Part shown: piece after piece, positions 54,770-62,729 of the stretch
Layout of the letters: each line of letters opens with the position of its first letter
Numbering within the stretch: position 1 is the stretch's first letter
The notes under the pieces: generated by a model
Seen by the model: only the letters and a program-made list of their open reading frames with translations
Told to the model about the DNA's origin: nothing
Database searches by the model: none
Source of the DNA: Haloarcula marismortui ATCC 43049
GTDB taxonomy: Archaea; Halobacteriota; Halobacteria; Halobacteriales; Haloarculaceae
Assembly: GCF_000011085.1 (NCBI RefSeq)
Contig: NC_006396.1
Coordinates: 2,170,001-2,234,000 of the forward strand
Direction of reading: 5' to 3'
Length of the DNA stretch: 64,000 bases
Program-made: the position numbers and the translations under genes

Positions 54770-55045
54770 ATGGCAGAAAAACCCCAGTCGGGAACGTTGT
54801 TCGGCGTGCCGTACAACTTTGAACGACCGAGTCTTAAGCGGTTGGTGTCGTCCTATTGGAAGCCAGGCGATGATATGCTGGTGGAGAAGCCGTTCGGGAT
54901 CGGTTACACCCTGAACCTGGCGAACTGGCGCTCGTGGGTCGTGCTGGCGGTCGCTGGCGTGATGCTGTATCTCGAACGCGGCGGCAGCAGCGAGGAGTTC
55001 GAGTCCGAGAATGAGGACGAACCGGTCGAAGTCGTCGTCGACTGA
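54770..55045 (+). CDS. Small DUF5808 membrane protein
   Basis: A 91-residue protein. It begins SGTLFGVPYNFERPSLKRLVSSYWKPGDDMLVEKPFGIGYTLNLANW, matching the DUF5808 pattern. One hydrophobic segment follows (about 52-68, WVVLAVAGVMLYL), then a very acidic tail (EEFESENEDEPVEVVVD). The function is unknown. The start is set by the TATA-like box and the family N terminus; the upstream frame extension is palindromic repeat sequence. Confidence 0.83.
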   Translation: MAEKPQSGTLFGVPYNFERPSLKRLVSSYWKPGDDMLVEKPFGIGYTLNLANWRSWVVLAVAGVMLYLERGGSSEEFESENEDEPVEVVVD

Positions 55046-55158
55046 GACGGGGTGTAGCGAGGGACCGGTACGTGCCTGGCACGGCCGGAAATAATCTACA
55101 GCAGTCCGCCTGCGCGGAGTTTCGACGGCTCTTTTATCGCCGGTCGCTGTGTGCCGGT

Positions 55159-55830
55159 ATGCTCAATTTTGTCACAACCAATCCCGGGAAAGTCCGGGAG
55201 GCGACCGAGTATCTCGACGACGACGTCCAGCAGTTCGACTTCGACTACCCGGAGGTGCAAGCCGACGACCTGCGAACGGTCGCGGCCAAGGGAGCGCGAG
55301 CAGCCTACCGCGCGGCTGACGGGCCGGTCATCGTCGACGATGCGGGGCTGTTCATCGACGCCTTCGATGGGTTCCCCGGCCCGTACTCCTCGTACGTCGA
55401 GGACACTGTCGGCGTGGAACGCGTCTGGCGCATGACCGAACCGGAGGACGACCGCGGTGCAGCGTTCAAAACGGTCATCGCCTACTGTGACGGCGAGGGC
55501 TTCGAAGCGACGCCGGACCCGGGCGGTATCGACCGCGAGGACCGGCGTGGACAGGACCTGTCGGCTGACGACCGCGGCACGGCGACGACGGACGAGCAGG
55601 TCCACGACGGAAGCGCGGCCCAGAGCAGCGAGACAGTCCCGGTCAAACTGTTCGAGGGGCGCGTGAACGGCGAAATCGTCGCCCCGCGCGGCGAGGGAGG
55701 GTTCGGCTTCGACCCCATCTTCGAGCACGACGGAACGACGTTCGCGGAGATGAGCACCGAGCAGAAGAACGCGATCTCCCACCGCGGCCGGGCGTTAGCG
55801 AAGTTCGCGGAGTGGTACGGTGAGCGGTAG
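55159..55830 (+). CDS. XTP/dITP pyrophosphatase (RdgB/HAM1) with lineage insertion
   Basis: A 223-residue nucleoside-triphosphate pyrophosphatase that cleans non-canonical purine nucleotides. Motifs are TTNPGKVREA (residues 6-15), VIVDDAGLFIDAFDGFPGPYSSYV (57-80) and GEGGFGFDPIFEHDGTTFAEMSTEQKNAISHRGRAL (178-213). Between two core strands, residues about 117-162 form an extra polar, acidic loop absent from the usual 185-190-residue enzyme. All active-site motifs are intact. Its last codons are part of a 29-bp direct repeat. Confidence 0.93.
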   Translation: MLNFVTTNPGKVREATEYLDDDVQQFDFDYPEVQADDLRTVAAKGARAAYRAADGPVIVDDAGLFIDAFDGFPGPYSSYVEDTVGVERVWRMTEPEDDRGAAFKTVIAYCDGEGFEATPDPGGIDREDRRGQDLSADDRGTATTDEQVHDGSAAQSSETVPVKLFEGRVNGEIVAPRGEGGFGFDPIFEHDGTTFAEMSTEQKNAISHRGRALAKFAEWYGER

Positions 55831-55945
55831 CGAACCGTCCGTCGAGGGATGGGACCCATCCCTCGGAAGTTCCAGCGGCGAGGGACCGACGGCGCTGGAA
55901 CCCGAAGCGACAACGGTCGCGGAGTGGTACGGTGAGCGGTAGCGA
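55805..55945 (+). repeat. 29-bp direct repeats enclosing a palindrome-rich spacer
   Basis: The same 29 bases occur at 55805-55833 (rdgB end and stop) and at 55917-55945 (start of the SDR gene), period 112 nt. The spacer contains a near-perfect palindrome, an 11-bp stem CGAGGGATGGG/CCCATCCCTCG with a 1-nt loop at about 55843-55865, and an 8-bp stem TTCCAGCG/CGCTGGAA at about 55870-55900. It looks like an inserted or duplicated unit separating two genes that formerly overlapped. Confidence 0.8.
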
Positions 55946-56729
55946 CGTACCGGTCGTCGGGACCGGTGGCACCGCCTTGATAACCGGTGCGTCGGCGGGC
56001 ATCGGTAGAGCGCTGGCACAGGAGTTCGCCGCACGCGGGCACGACGTGGTGCTGGTCGCCCGAAGCAAGGGGAAGCTGGAGCGGCTGGCCGAGGACCTCG
56101 AAACGAGGGGAGTCACGGCGACCTCTGTCGTGATGGACCTCGACCGCCCGGCGGCCGCTGAAGAGCTGTACGAGGAGGTGACCGAGCGCGGTCTGGACAT
56201 CGACGTGCTCGTCAACAACGTCGGTGTGGGGACCTACGGCCAGTTCGCCGAAAGCGACCTCGACGCGGAGCGAACGCAGTTGCGCCTGAACGTCATGCTC
56301 CCGGTCGAACTGACCCGGCTGTTCATTGACGAGTTCGACGATGGCGGCGCGGTTATCAACATGGGTTCAGTCGCCGGGTTCCAGCCGGGGCCGAACCTCG
56401 CTGGCTACTACGCGAGCAAAGCGTACATCAACAGCTTCAGCGAAGCACTGGCTGAGGAATTACGGAAGACATCGGTCGACGTGACGGTGGTCTGTCCCGG
56501 CCCGGTCGACACGGAGTTTCAGGAACGAGCGGGAATGACGGACTCGACGGTCGGGTCGGTCGCCACGAACACACCCGATGCGGTCGCATCAGCGGCCTAC
56601 GAGGGGGCCGCCGCTGGCGAGACTATCGTTATCCCGCGCCGGTCGATGCGGCTTATCGACCGATTGGTGAGGGTGACACCGCGCTGGGCCGTCCGGCGCG
56701 TTGCAGCGCTGGTCAATCAGGACCGGTAG
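55932..56729 (+). CDS. Short-chain dehydrogenase/reductase
   Basis: A 265-residue SDR. The cofactor motif is TGASAGIGRALAQEF (near 19-33), NNVGVGTYG follows, the catalytic Ser lies in NMGSVAGFQPG and the pair YYASKAY holds Tyr and Lys. The C-terminal extension (VIPRRSMRLIDRLVRVTPRWAVRRV) is amphipathic and may touch membrane. It starts with GTG inside the second 29-bp direct repeat; no better ATG exists upstream in frame. The substrate is unknown. Confidence 0.88.
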   Translation: MSGSDVPVVGTGGTALITGASAGIGRALAQEFAARGHDVVLVARSKGKLERLAEDLETRGVTATSVVMDLDRPAAAEELYEEVTERGLDIDVLVNNVGVGTYGQFAESDLDAERTQLRLNVMLPVELTRLFIDEFDDGGAVINMGSVAGFQPGPNLAGYYASKAYINSFSEALAEELRKTSVDVTVVCPGPVDTEFQERAGMTDSTVGSVATNTPDAVASAAYEGAAAGETIVIPRRSMRLIDRLVRVTPRWAVRRVAALVNQDR

Positions 56730-56832
56730 AGAATCAGTTCCGAGACTGTCATTGGTTTCGCCGCCCATATCCACTCATGTCGATTTTTCATTGACTGATT
56801 CCTTTTCAATATCCGAGAATTGGACTCGAACC

Positions 56833-56840
56833 TTATTAAA
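56833..56840 (+). promoter_or_regulatory. Putative TATA box for the transducer gene
   Basis: TTATTAAA is centred about 26 nt before the ATG at 56862, a strong match for a leaderless transcript. Confidence 0.55.
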
Positions 56841-56861
56841 CACTGTAAGAAAAAGGTGCGT

Positions 56862-58562
56862 ATGCTCACAGACCCCATCAGAAAATACAAAGCGGTGATA
56901 CGTGGATCGCTTGATGTTTTTGGCGTCTCCGGTTCGGTCGAACGGAAGGTGCTCGCAGCCGTCGGTCTGCAGTTTGGCGCTTCGGTCGCGCTGGCAGTTG
57001 TCTCGCTTGTTGCCACCGGGACGGTCCGGTTCGTCGTCACTGGCGTGTTGCTCGCTGGCGCTATTGTCGCGTTCGCCAACACGGTGTTCATCACCCGCGA
57101 AGACTTCGTCGAACCCGTCACAGCGATGGCCGCGGGTGCGGACCACATCGCGTCCGGCGAACTCGATGTCGAACTGCCCGAGAGCGAGCGCGACGACGAG
57201 GTCGCCGAACTGCTCTCGTCGTTTCGGTCGATGCAGTCCTATCTGCTGACAGTGTCTCGGCAGGCCGACGCACTCTCTCGGCAGGAGTTCGACGCCGATG
57301 TTCTCGATGAGGACGTGCCTGGGACGTTCGGACAGTCACTGGAGCAGATGGCCGCCAGTATGGACGAGTACACCACCGAACTCCAGACGATGACCAGCGA
57401 CCTCGAACGGCGCTCGCAGGCACTCAACGACCTTGTTGTCGCCTTCGGTGACGCTGCCGAACAGGCGAAAGACGGGGACCTGACAGCCACTATCGACGAG
57501 GAGTTCGCGGCCGACGACGAGCAGTTTGACGCCGTCGTCGAGAACTACAACGACCTCGTGACGACGCTGGGAGAGACGGTCGCAACCGTCGCCGCGTTCG
57601 CAGAGGACGTCGACGAGACGAGCGACCACGTCACCCGAAGCGTCACGGAGATCAACGACGCGAGTGACGAGATCTCCCGGTCGATTCAGGAGATTTCGGC
57701 TGGAGCCAGTCAGCAGGCGTCGCGCCACGACGACGTCGCGTCCGAGATGAACACGCTATCTGCCACCGTCGAAGAGATCGCCGCGACCGCCGAAAACGCG
57801 GCCGACACCGCCGAGAAGGCGACACGGCGAGGCCGAGAGGGGCGTGCGGACGCCGAGCAGGCGATCGACGAACTCGACGAGATGGAGGCTCGTATCGACG
57901 ATATCGCCGTTGCGGTCGAGAGTCTGGTCGACCAGATCAGCGAAATCGACGACATCGTGGAGGTCATCACGGACATCGCCGAGCAGACCAACATGCTCGC
58001 ACTGAACGCCTCGATCGAGGCGGCCCGTGCGGACGGAAGCGGCGACGGATTCGCTGTCGTTGCCGACGAGGTGAAGACACTCGCAGAGGAGACCCACGAT
58101 GCCGCGACGGATGTGTCGGACCGCATCGAAGCGGTCCAGCACGAGGCCAGCGAAACCGTCAGCAACGTGGAAGCGACAAACCAGCAGGTGACAGACAGTG
58201 CCGCGACTATCGAGTCTGCGCTCCGAGACTTCGAGGATATCGTCGACGTGCTCGGCGAGGTAAACGCCTCGATTCAGGAGATATCGGGTGCCACCGCCGA
58301 GCAGGCAGAGACCACGCAGGAGGTCGTCGATATGGTCGACGAGGTCGCGGCGGTGAGCGAACAGACCAACGAGGAGTCCGAGGCTGTCGCCGCTGCCACC
58401 GAGGAGCAAACAGCGACGATTACCGAAGTGACCACCGAAGTACAGGAGATGGCGGCCCAGACCGATGACCTGCGTGAGGTGCTTGCGGCGTTCGATATCG
58501 CCGAGGGCGCTGGACCATCGAAGACAGTCTCGACAGCCACGGTAACGACGGCTGACGACTAA
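56862..58562 (+). CDS. Methyl-accepting transducer protein without extracellular sensor
   Basis: A 566-residue halobacterial transducer. Two adjacent hydrophobic segments (about 30-50 and 53-73) are separated by only a few residues, so no periplasmic ligand domain exists. HAMP-like helices occupy about 75-130 and a second HAMP-like stretch 160-240. The MCP signalling hairpin is centred on the [44 protein letters not shown] core. Signal input must be intramembrane, through a partner such as a sensory rhodopsin, or cytoplasmic. No opsin or che gene lies nearby. Confidence 0.92.
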   Translation: MLTDPIRKYKAVIRGSLDVFGVSGSVERKVLAAVGLQFGASVALAVVSLVATGTVRFVVTGVLLAGAIVAFANTVFITREDFVEPVTAMAAGADHIASGELDVELPESERDDEVAELLSSFRSMQSYLLTVSRQADALSRQEFDADVLDEDVPGTFGQSLEQMAASMDEYTTELQTMTSDLERRSQALNDLVVAFGDAAEQAKDGDLTATIDEEFAADDEQFDAVVENYNDLVTTLGETVATVAAFAEDVDETSDHVTRSVTEINDASDEISRSIQEISAGASQQASRHDDVASEMNTLSATVEEIAATAENAADTAEKATRRGREGRADAEQAIDELDEMEARIDDIAVAVESLVDQISEIDDIVEVITDIAEQTNMLALNASIEAARADGSGDGFAVVADEVKTLAEETHDAATDVSDRIEAVQHEASETVSNVEATNQQVTDSAATIESALRDFEDIVDVLGEVNASIQEISGATAEQAETTQEVVDMVDEVAAVSEQTNEESEAVAAATEEQTATITEVTTEVQEMAAQTDDLREVLAAFDIAEGAGPSKTVSTATVTTADD

Positions 58563-58575
58563 GCAGGGCTACTCG

Positions 58576-59052
58576 CTACGCGCGTGGATCCCGGTCTGGA
58601 CCGGGATACTCGCCGTTCTCGACAACGGGGTACAGTGATTCTGGGTCGAACAGGCGAGCGAAAGCGTCCGGCGGTCTGACACTCAGCGACATATGACGGT
58701 TGAGCGACGCGCTGGTCTGTGCGCTACGCAGGTCGTCCGCATAGGAAAGCAAGTGCTGTGCGCCACCCCGGTAGGCCGAGGCCAGCGCGGGATGGTCGCC
58801 GGCAGGGTGATCTACGATGTCACAGTCGGGCTCAATTCGCGCCCGCCAGTCAGCCGCCAGGGTGTCGTTGGCGAGGTCGGCGATGACGGCGCTGGCATCG
58901 TCTAACAGGTGGTCACTCGCAACAAGCGTGACCCATGAGTGCCGACGGAGATGGTCGATGGCAGCACGTGCATCGCTGTCTGGTCCACACAGCAGGTCGG
59001 CAGCGAGGACGTCGGCATCAGCGACGACACGCGCCGGCGACGGCTCACGCAT
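58576..59052 (-). CDS. PIN-like domain protein (DUF7384-like)
   Basis: A 158-residue protein with a PIN-type pattern. An acidic residue follows the first strand (RVVADADVLAADLL, near 8-21), a middle DDASAVIADLA segment comes next, and a C-terminal DHPALASAYRGGAQHLLSYADDL segment is typical of PIN-domain nuclease cores. From memory it resembles a haloarchaeal family annotated DUF7384. The ATG overlaps the end of a 35-codon upstream frame by 8 nt, resembling a toxin-antitoxin pair. Nuclease activity is inferred only. Confidence 0.8.
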   Translation of the reverse strand: MREPSPARVVADADVLAADLLCGPDSDARAAIDHLRRHSWVTLVASDHLLDDASAVIADLANDTLAADWRARIEPDCDIVDHPAGDHPALASAYRGGAQHLLSYADDLRSAQTSASLNRHMSLSVRPPDAFARLFDPESLYPVVENGEYPGPDRDPRA

Positions 59053-59152
59053 CGCTGTCGTCCTCCACCCGATGTTCGTCGAGCGCTGCACAGACAGCGT
59101 CGACCGTAGTCTGGTGGTCCGCCGCACGTTCAAACAGCGTCGCCCAAGTCAT
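59045..59152 (-). CDS. 35-residue protein overlapping the PIN gene
   Basis: The ATG at 59152 to TGA at 59045 encodes 35 residues, starting MTWATLFERAADHQTTVDAV and ending in an acidic tail (DDSDA). The compact helical composition and 8-nt overlap with the PIN-like gene suggest translational coupling and a direct partner role, possibly as an antitoxin or regulator. No family name is certain. Confidence 0.58.
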   Translation of the reverse strand: MTWATLFERAADHQTTVDAVCAALDEHRVEDDSDA

Positions 59153-59437
59153 AGGGGGAGTCAGTGGCTGAACGGGCAAAAAGCCGTGCCGTCTGTCATC
59201 CGTCTGTCGCCTGTCTGACGGGCATTTATCCCTACCGGTAGCATTCCACCCGGTACGGGCGCGCTTCCACGGCCCCAGTGGATGTCGGTGACACTGCGTG
59301 CCATCCTATCCTCCCCAGGCGCGCCCGGACACCGCGATCCTCCCTTTCATATTCTACTCCCCCCGGCTTTCGTCAAAGACAGCTGGTACCGTCAGTCTGA
59401 GAGAAACTGCGACAGAGCGGGCCGGACTTCCAGAGTC

Positions 59438-60103
59438 TCAGGCGGACGCGTCGCCCCGGAGCGTCGCTCGAATGTCGTCCAGCCCGCCGGGATCAGCCAT
59501 GATCGCGACACTGTCGCCGGGTTCGATTTTAGTCTGTGGGAGCGGAATCGTCATCGGTTCGTGGTCCGTCCCGTGTGCGTAGATGTGAGCATCGCCGGGA
59601 AGGTCCACCTCGACGACCCGCTTTCCGACGAACGGCGAGTCGTCGGGAATGCGGATACTCGCGACCGAAAGCTGTTCGGTCAGGTCGGCGAGGACGTTGA
59701 AGTCACCGCCCAGTAGTGCCGTCTTCGCACCAGCCGCGCCCAGTCGCTCGGGGTAGATTATCTCATCCACGTCAGCGGCGTACTTCTCGTAGATCTCCTC
59801 GCGGTAGTCGGCATCAATCCGCAGGACCGTCCGACAGCCGAACTCTTTGCCGATCATGCAGGCGGTGAAGTTCGTGTTCAGGTCGCCCGTGAGACCGCCG
59901 ATAGCGTCCGCACTTTCGATACCGGCATCGACGAGGACGCTTTCCTCGTTGCCGTCACCCTGGATCGTCTCGAACCCGGTTTCCGTGGCCCGTTCGACCT
60001 TCACAGGGTCGTTGTCGACGATAACGACTTCGTGCCCCTCGCTCTGTAGAATCCGTGCGGTCCGGATGCCGACGCGGCCATAGCCAACGATAACGAACTT
60101 CAT
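59438..60103 (-). CDS. trkA: TrkA-type potassium channel/transport regulatory protein
   Basis: A 221-residue protein with an N-terminal RCK (TrkA_N) domain: VGYGRVGIRTARIL for NAD(H) binding near residues 7-20, VIVDNDPVKVE and GDGNEESVLVDAGIESADAI. A C-terminal TrkA_C domain (about 140-221) follows with the acidic ending EPGDSVAIMADPGGL. It gates K+ uptake by TrkH-type channels, important for salt-in halophiles. No trkH gene is adjacent. Confidence 0.93.
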   Translation of the reverse strand: MKFVIVGYGRVGIRTARILQSEGHEVVIVDNDPVKVERATETGFETIQGDGNEESVLVDAGIESADAIGGLTGDLNTNFTACMIGKEFGCRTVLRIDADYREEIYEKYAADVDEIIYPERLGAAGAKTALLGGDFNVLADLTEQLSVASIRIPDDSPFVGKRVVEVDLPGDAHIYAHGTDHEPMTIPLPQTKIEPGDSVAIMADPGGLDDIRATLRGDASA

Positions 60104-60160
60104 GGACTACGGTACGACGGCCACCATTAAAAATGTGAACGGGTGACAGGGTGGCGCGGG

Positions 60161-61372
60161 TTAGCCTTCTGTCGTCGCGTTTTCTTCGGTCGCGTTGTCC
60201 GTTTCGTCAGTCTCGTTTTCGGTCGGCTCTTCGGTTTCGTCCGCTGGTGGTTCGTCAGTCTCGTCCGCTGGTGGTTCGTCAGTCTCGTCCGCTGGCGGCT
60301 CCTCTGTTTCGTCCGCTGGTGGTTCGTCAGTCTCGTTCACTGGCGGCTCCTCAATCTCGTTCGCTGGCGGCTCCTCAGTCTCGTTCGCTGGCGGCTCCTC
60401 AGTCTCGTCCGCTGGCGGCTCCTCGGTTTCGTCCGCTGGTGGCTCCTCAGTCTCGTTCGCTGGCGGCTCTTCGGTCTCGTCCGCTGGCGGTTCGTCAGTC
60501 TCGTTCACTGGCGGCTCCTCGGTTTCGTTTGCGGGTGGCTCTTCGGTCTCGTTCGCTGGTGGTTCTTCAGTCTCGTTCGCGGGTGGCTCCTCAGTTTCGT
60601 TCGCCGGCGGTTCTTCGGTCTCGTCCGCTGGCGGCTCCTCGGTCTCGTTTTCGGTCGGCTCTTCAGGCGCGTCGATAGCAGACTCGATGGTGATCTCGGC
60701 GAACGCACCGTCGTCGCGCGTGAAGACGCTGTGGGTGTACGTATCCGGCTCGATATCAGTTGTGTCGACGGTGAACGTCACGTCCGTAGATTCGTTCGCG
60801 TCGAGGGTCACGGACTCGGAGGCGAGCGGCTGGCCGCCAAGTCGGAACTCGACGGTTTGTGTCGTGTTGAAGTCGTTTGGGTTGGCGACGGTTGCGTCAG
60901 CGGTGACGTTATCGCCGGCGGTGGCGTTTGTCGGCGCGTCAAGTGTCTCCAGCGTAAACGAGTCGGAGACGGTAACAGGGGCGACCTGCCCGTCGTCGCT
61001 GGTGAAGACACCGTGGCGGTAGTCACCGGGTTCGATGTCTGTCGTGTCCGCGGAGAACTGGACAGTCGTGCTCTCGTTAGGCGCAAGCGTGACCAGCGTC
61101 CGGTCGACGACAGCCCCGTCGAACCGGAACGCCACGGATTCAGTCACCGAGGCGTTCTCGTTGTTCGTGACCGTCGCGGCCACATCAGCAGTCGAGTTCG
61201 GGGCGACGCTCTGCGGTGCGGTCAGAGAGTCGACAGCGACCCCTGTGTTCCCAGATTGTTCTAACGGCGATTCCTGTTGCGCTGTCACGCCCGGTACAGC
61301 CCCAACCTGTGCGGTGAGGCCGCCGACGACGAGCAACGCAGCGAAAACGACAAGTGTGCGAGTGCGTATCAT
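60161..61372 (-). CDS. Secreted CARDB protein with octapeptide Glu-Pro repeat tail
   Basis: A 403-residue exported protein. A signal peptide spans about 1-30. Two CARDB-like beta domains follow (about 45-135 and 145-230), repeating PNSTADVAATVTNN and NATAGDNVTADATVANPND patterns with TTDIEPG/D. A 17-copy octad array of the form ETEEPPAN/D runs from about 236 to 385, bounded on each side by EEPTEN. The tail ends NATTEG with no membrane anchor. N-E-T sequons occur ten times in the array. It is probably a glycosylated extracellular or envelope-associated protein of unknown function. Confidence 0.85.
   Translation of the reverse strand: MIRTRTLVVFAALLVVGGLTAQVGAVPGVTAQQESPLEQSGNTGVAVDSLTAPQSVAPNSTADVAATVTNNENASVTESVAFRFDGAVVDRTLVTLAPNESTTVQFSADTTDIEPGDYRHGVFTSDDGQVAPVTVSDSFTLETLDAPTNATAGDNVTADATVANPNDFNTTQTVEFRLGGQPLASESVTLDANESTDVTFTVDTTDIEPDTYTHSVFTRDDGAFAEITIESAIDAPEEPTENETEEPPADETEEPPANETEEPPANETEEPPANETEEPPANETEEPPVNETDEPPADETEEPPANETEEPPADETEEPPADETEEPPANETEEPPANEIEEPPVNETDEPPADETEEPPADETDEPPADETDEPPADETEEPTENETDETDNATEENATTEG
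60211..60663 (-). repeat. 24-bp coding tandem repeat (octapeptide array)
   Basis: About 18 imperfect 24-nt units encode E-T-E/D-E-P-P-A/V-N/D. The ends are matching EPTEN units. Variation is mainly at the N/D codon (AAC or GAC) and E/D, so the array is under protein-level constraint or expands by slippage. Confidence 0.9.
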
Positions 61373-61751
61373 GATTCGGTTCTGCGGTGATCGGAAGGCA
61401 ATGCGAACGTTGCAACGAATGAGTAACAGATAAACTGGCGAGACAGTTCAACAGAACATAATAACCTGCTAAGCCGTTCCCTTGTTACATCCGGGTCGGT
61501 AACGTAAGGATGGTCGACACTTACCCAGTGGTAAATTGTTTTGCTGGTGATTAAACCCTCGGCAGAGAAGGGCACTAGACGGCCAGAGACGGCGGAAAGC
61601 AGCCGTTATTGCGATCAGTACGAATAGCTATCTCACCGCTGGACACACAAACACCCGTCCCAGCGACCCGACCGCACCAGACGATGAGTGCTACCATACC
61701 CGTAGCGCCGTCCTTTCGACACCGGTTTACCCGTCGACAGTAGAGGATGCG
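61373..61751. other. Divergent promoter region between the repeat protein and RNase Z
   Basis: A 379-nt stretch with no convincing gene. A minus-strand TATA-like AGTTTATC near 61428-61435 would serve the repeat protein. The AT-richer middle (61500-61560) may hold further signals; nothing else recognised. Confidence 0.5.
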
Positions 61752-62687
61752 ATGACCATGCGCGTGACGTTTCTCGGGACGAGTGGGGCCGTGCCGACGA
61801 CCCAGCGCAACACGAGCAGCATCTTCGTCAACCGCGACGGCGACTACCTCCTCTTCGATTGCGGCGAGGGCACACAGCGACAGATGATGCGCTACGGCAC
61901 TGGCTTCGCTATCGACCACCTGTTCGTCACGCATCTCCACGGCGACCACGTCCTCGGGATTCCGGGGCTGCTCCAGACGTGGGATTTCAACGAACGGGAG
62001 CGCGCCATCGCCATCCACACGCCGGCGGGCACACGCGGGAATATCAAACAGCTCATCCAGGCCAACGGGACGACCCCCTCGTTTCCCGTCCGCATCAACG
62101 AAGTGTCGGCCGGCGACGTAGTCCTCGACCGGTCGGAGTACGAGATTCGGGCAATCGAGACAGCCCACCGCTGTGCTAGCGTCGGATACGTCCTCGATGA
62201 GGACGACCGGAAGGGGAAGTTCGACCGGGAGAAAGCCGAAGAGGAGTTCGGTATCCCGCCAGGGCCGAAGTACTCCAAGCTCCACCGCGGTGAGGCCGTC
62301 GAACACGAGGGTGAGACTATCCAGCCGGAGGCCGTCGTCGGTCCAGCTCGTCCCGGCCGGCGATTCGTCTACACCGGCGACACGCTGCCGACAGAGAGCG
62401 TCATCGAAGCGAGCGAGGACGCAGACCTCCTCGTCCACGACGCTACCTTCGCCGAGGACCGGAAAGAGCGAGCGAAGGCGACGGCGCACTCAACCGCCCG
62501 GGAAGCCGCCGACGTGGCGCGGCAGGCCGGCGCGTCGACGCTGGCACTGACCCATATTTCGACCCGCTACGCCGCGAGCGCCGACGAGCTAGTCGACGAA
62601 GCCCGAGACGCGTTCGACGGCGAGGTCGTGCTCGCCGAAGACGGGATGGAGCGCCGTGTCGAGTTCCCGGACGCAGACGAGTACTGA
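61752..62687 (+). CDS. rnz: Ribonuclease Z (tRNA 3' endonuclease)
   Basis: A 311-residue metallo-beta-lactamase-fold enzyme that cuts the 3' trailer from pre-tRNA. This is essential here because the tRNAs in this window lack an encoded CCA. The zinc motif THLHGDH has H61, H63, D65 and H66. It is followed by GTSGAVPTTQRN at the N terminus, YTGDTLP and LTHISTRY with the remaining ligands and the exosite region near FGIPPGPKY. The start may be this ATG or the ATG six nt later. Confidence 0.95.
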   Translation: MTMRVTFLGTSGAVPTTQRNTSSIFVNRDGDYLLFDCGEGTQRQMMRYGTGFAIDHLFVTHLHGDHVLGIPGLLQTWDFNERERAIAIHTPAGTRGNIKQLIQANGTTPSFPVRINEVSAGDVVLDRSEYEIRAIETAHRCASVGYVLDEDDRKGKFDREKAEEEFGIPPGPKYSKLHRGEAVEHEGETIQPEAVVGPARPGRRFVYTGDTLPTESVIEASEDADLLVHDATFAEDRKERAKATAHSTAREAADVARQAGASTLALTHISTRYAASADELVDEARDAFDGEVVLAEDGMERRVEFPDADEY

Positions 62688-62729
62688 TGAGATAGTGCAG
62701 CATTTATTCCTCGAAGCGATAACGAAGCC

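Noticed and set aside
60211-60663. Regular 24-nt repeats as a CRISPR array
   Set aside because: The repeats are contiguous without spacers and encode an in-frame octapeptide array in a secreted protein.
60143-61264. 373-codon plus-strand frame with Arg-Trp-Leu repeats and two other plus-strand frames
   Set aside because: They are the complement of the octapeptide array; the minus-strand frame has signal peptide and CARDB domains.
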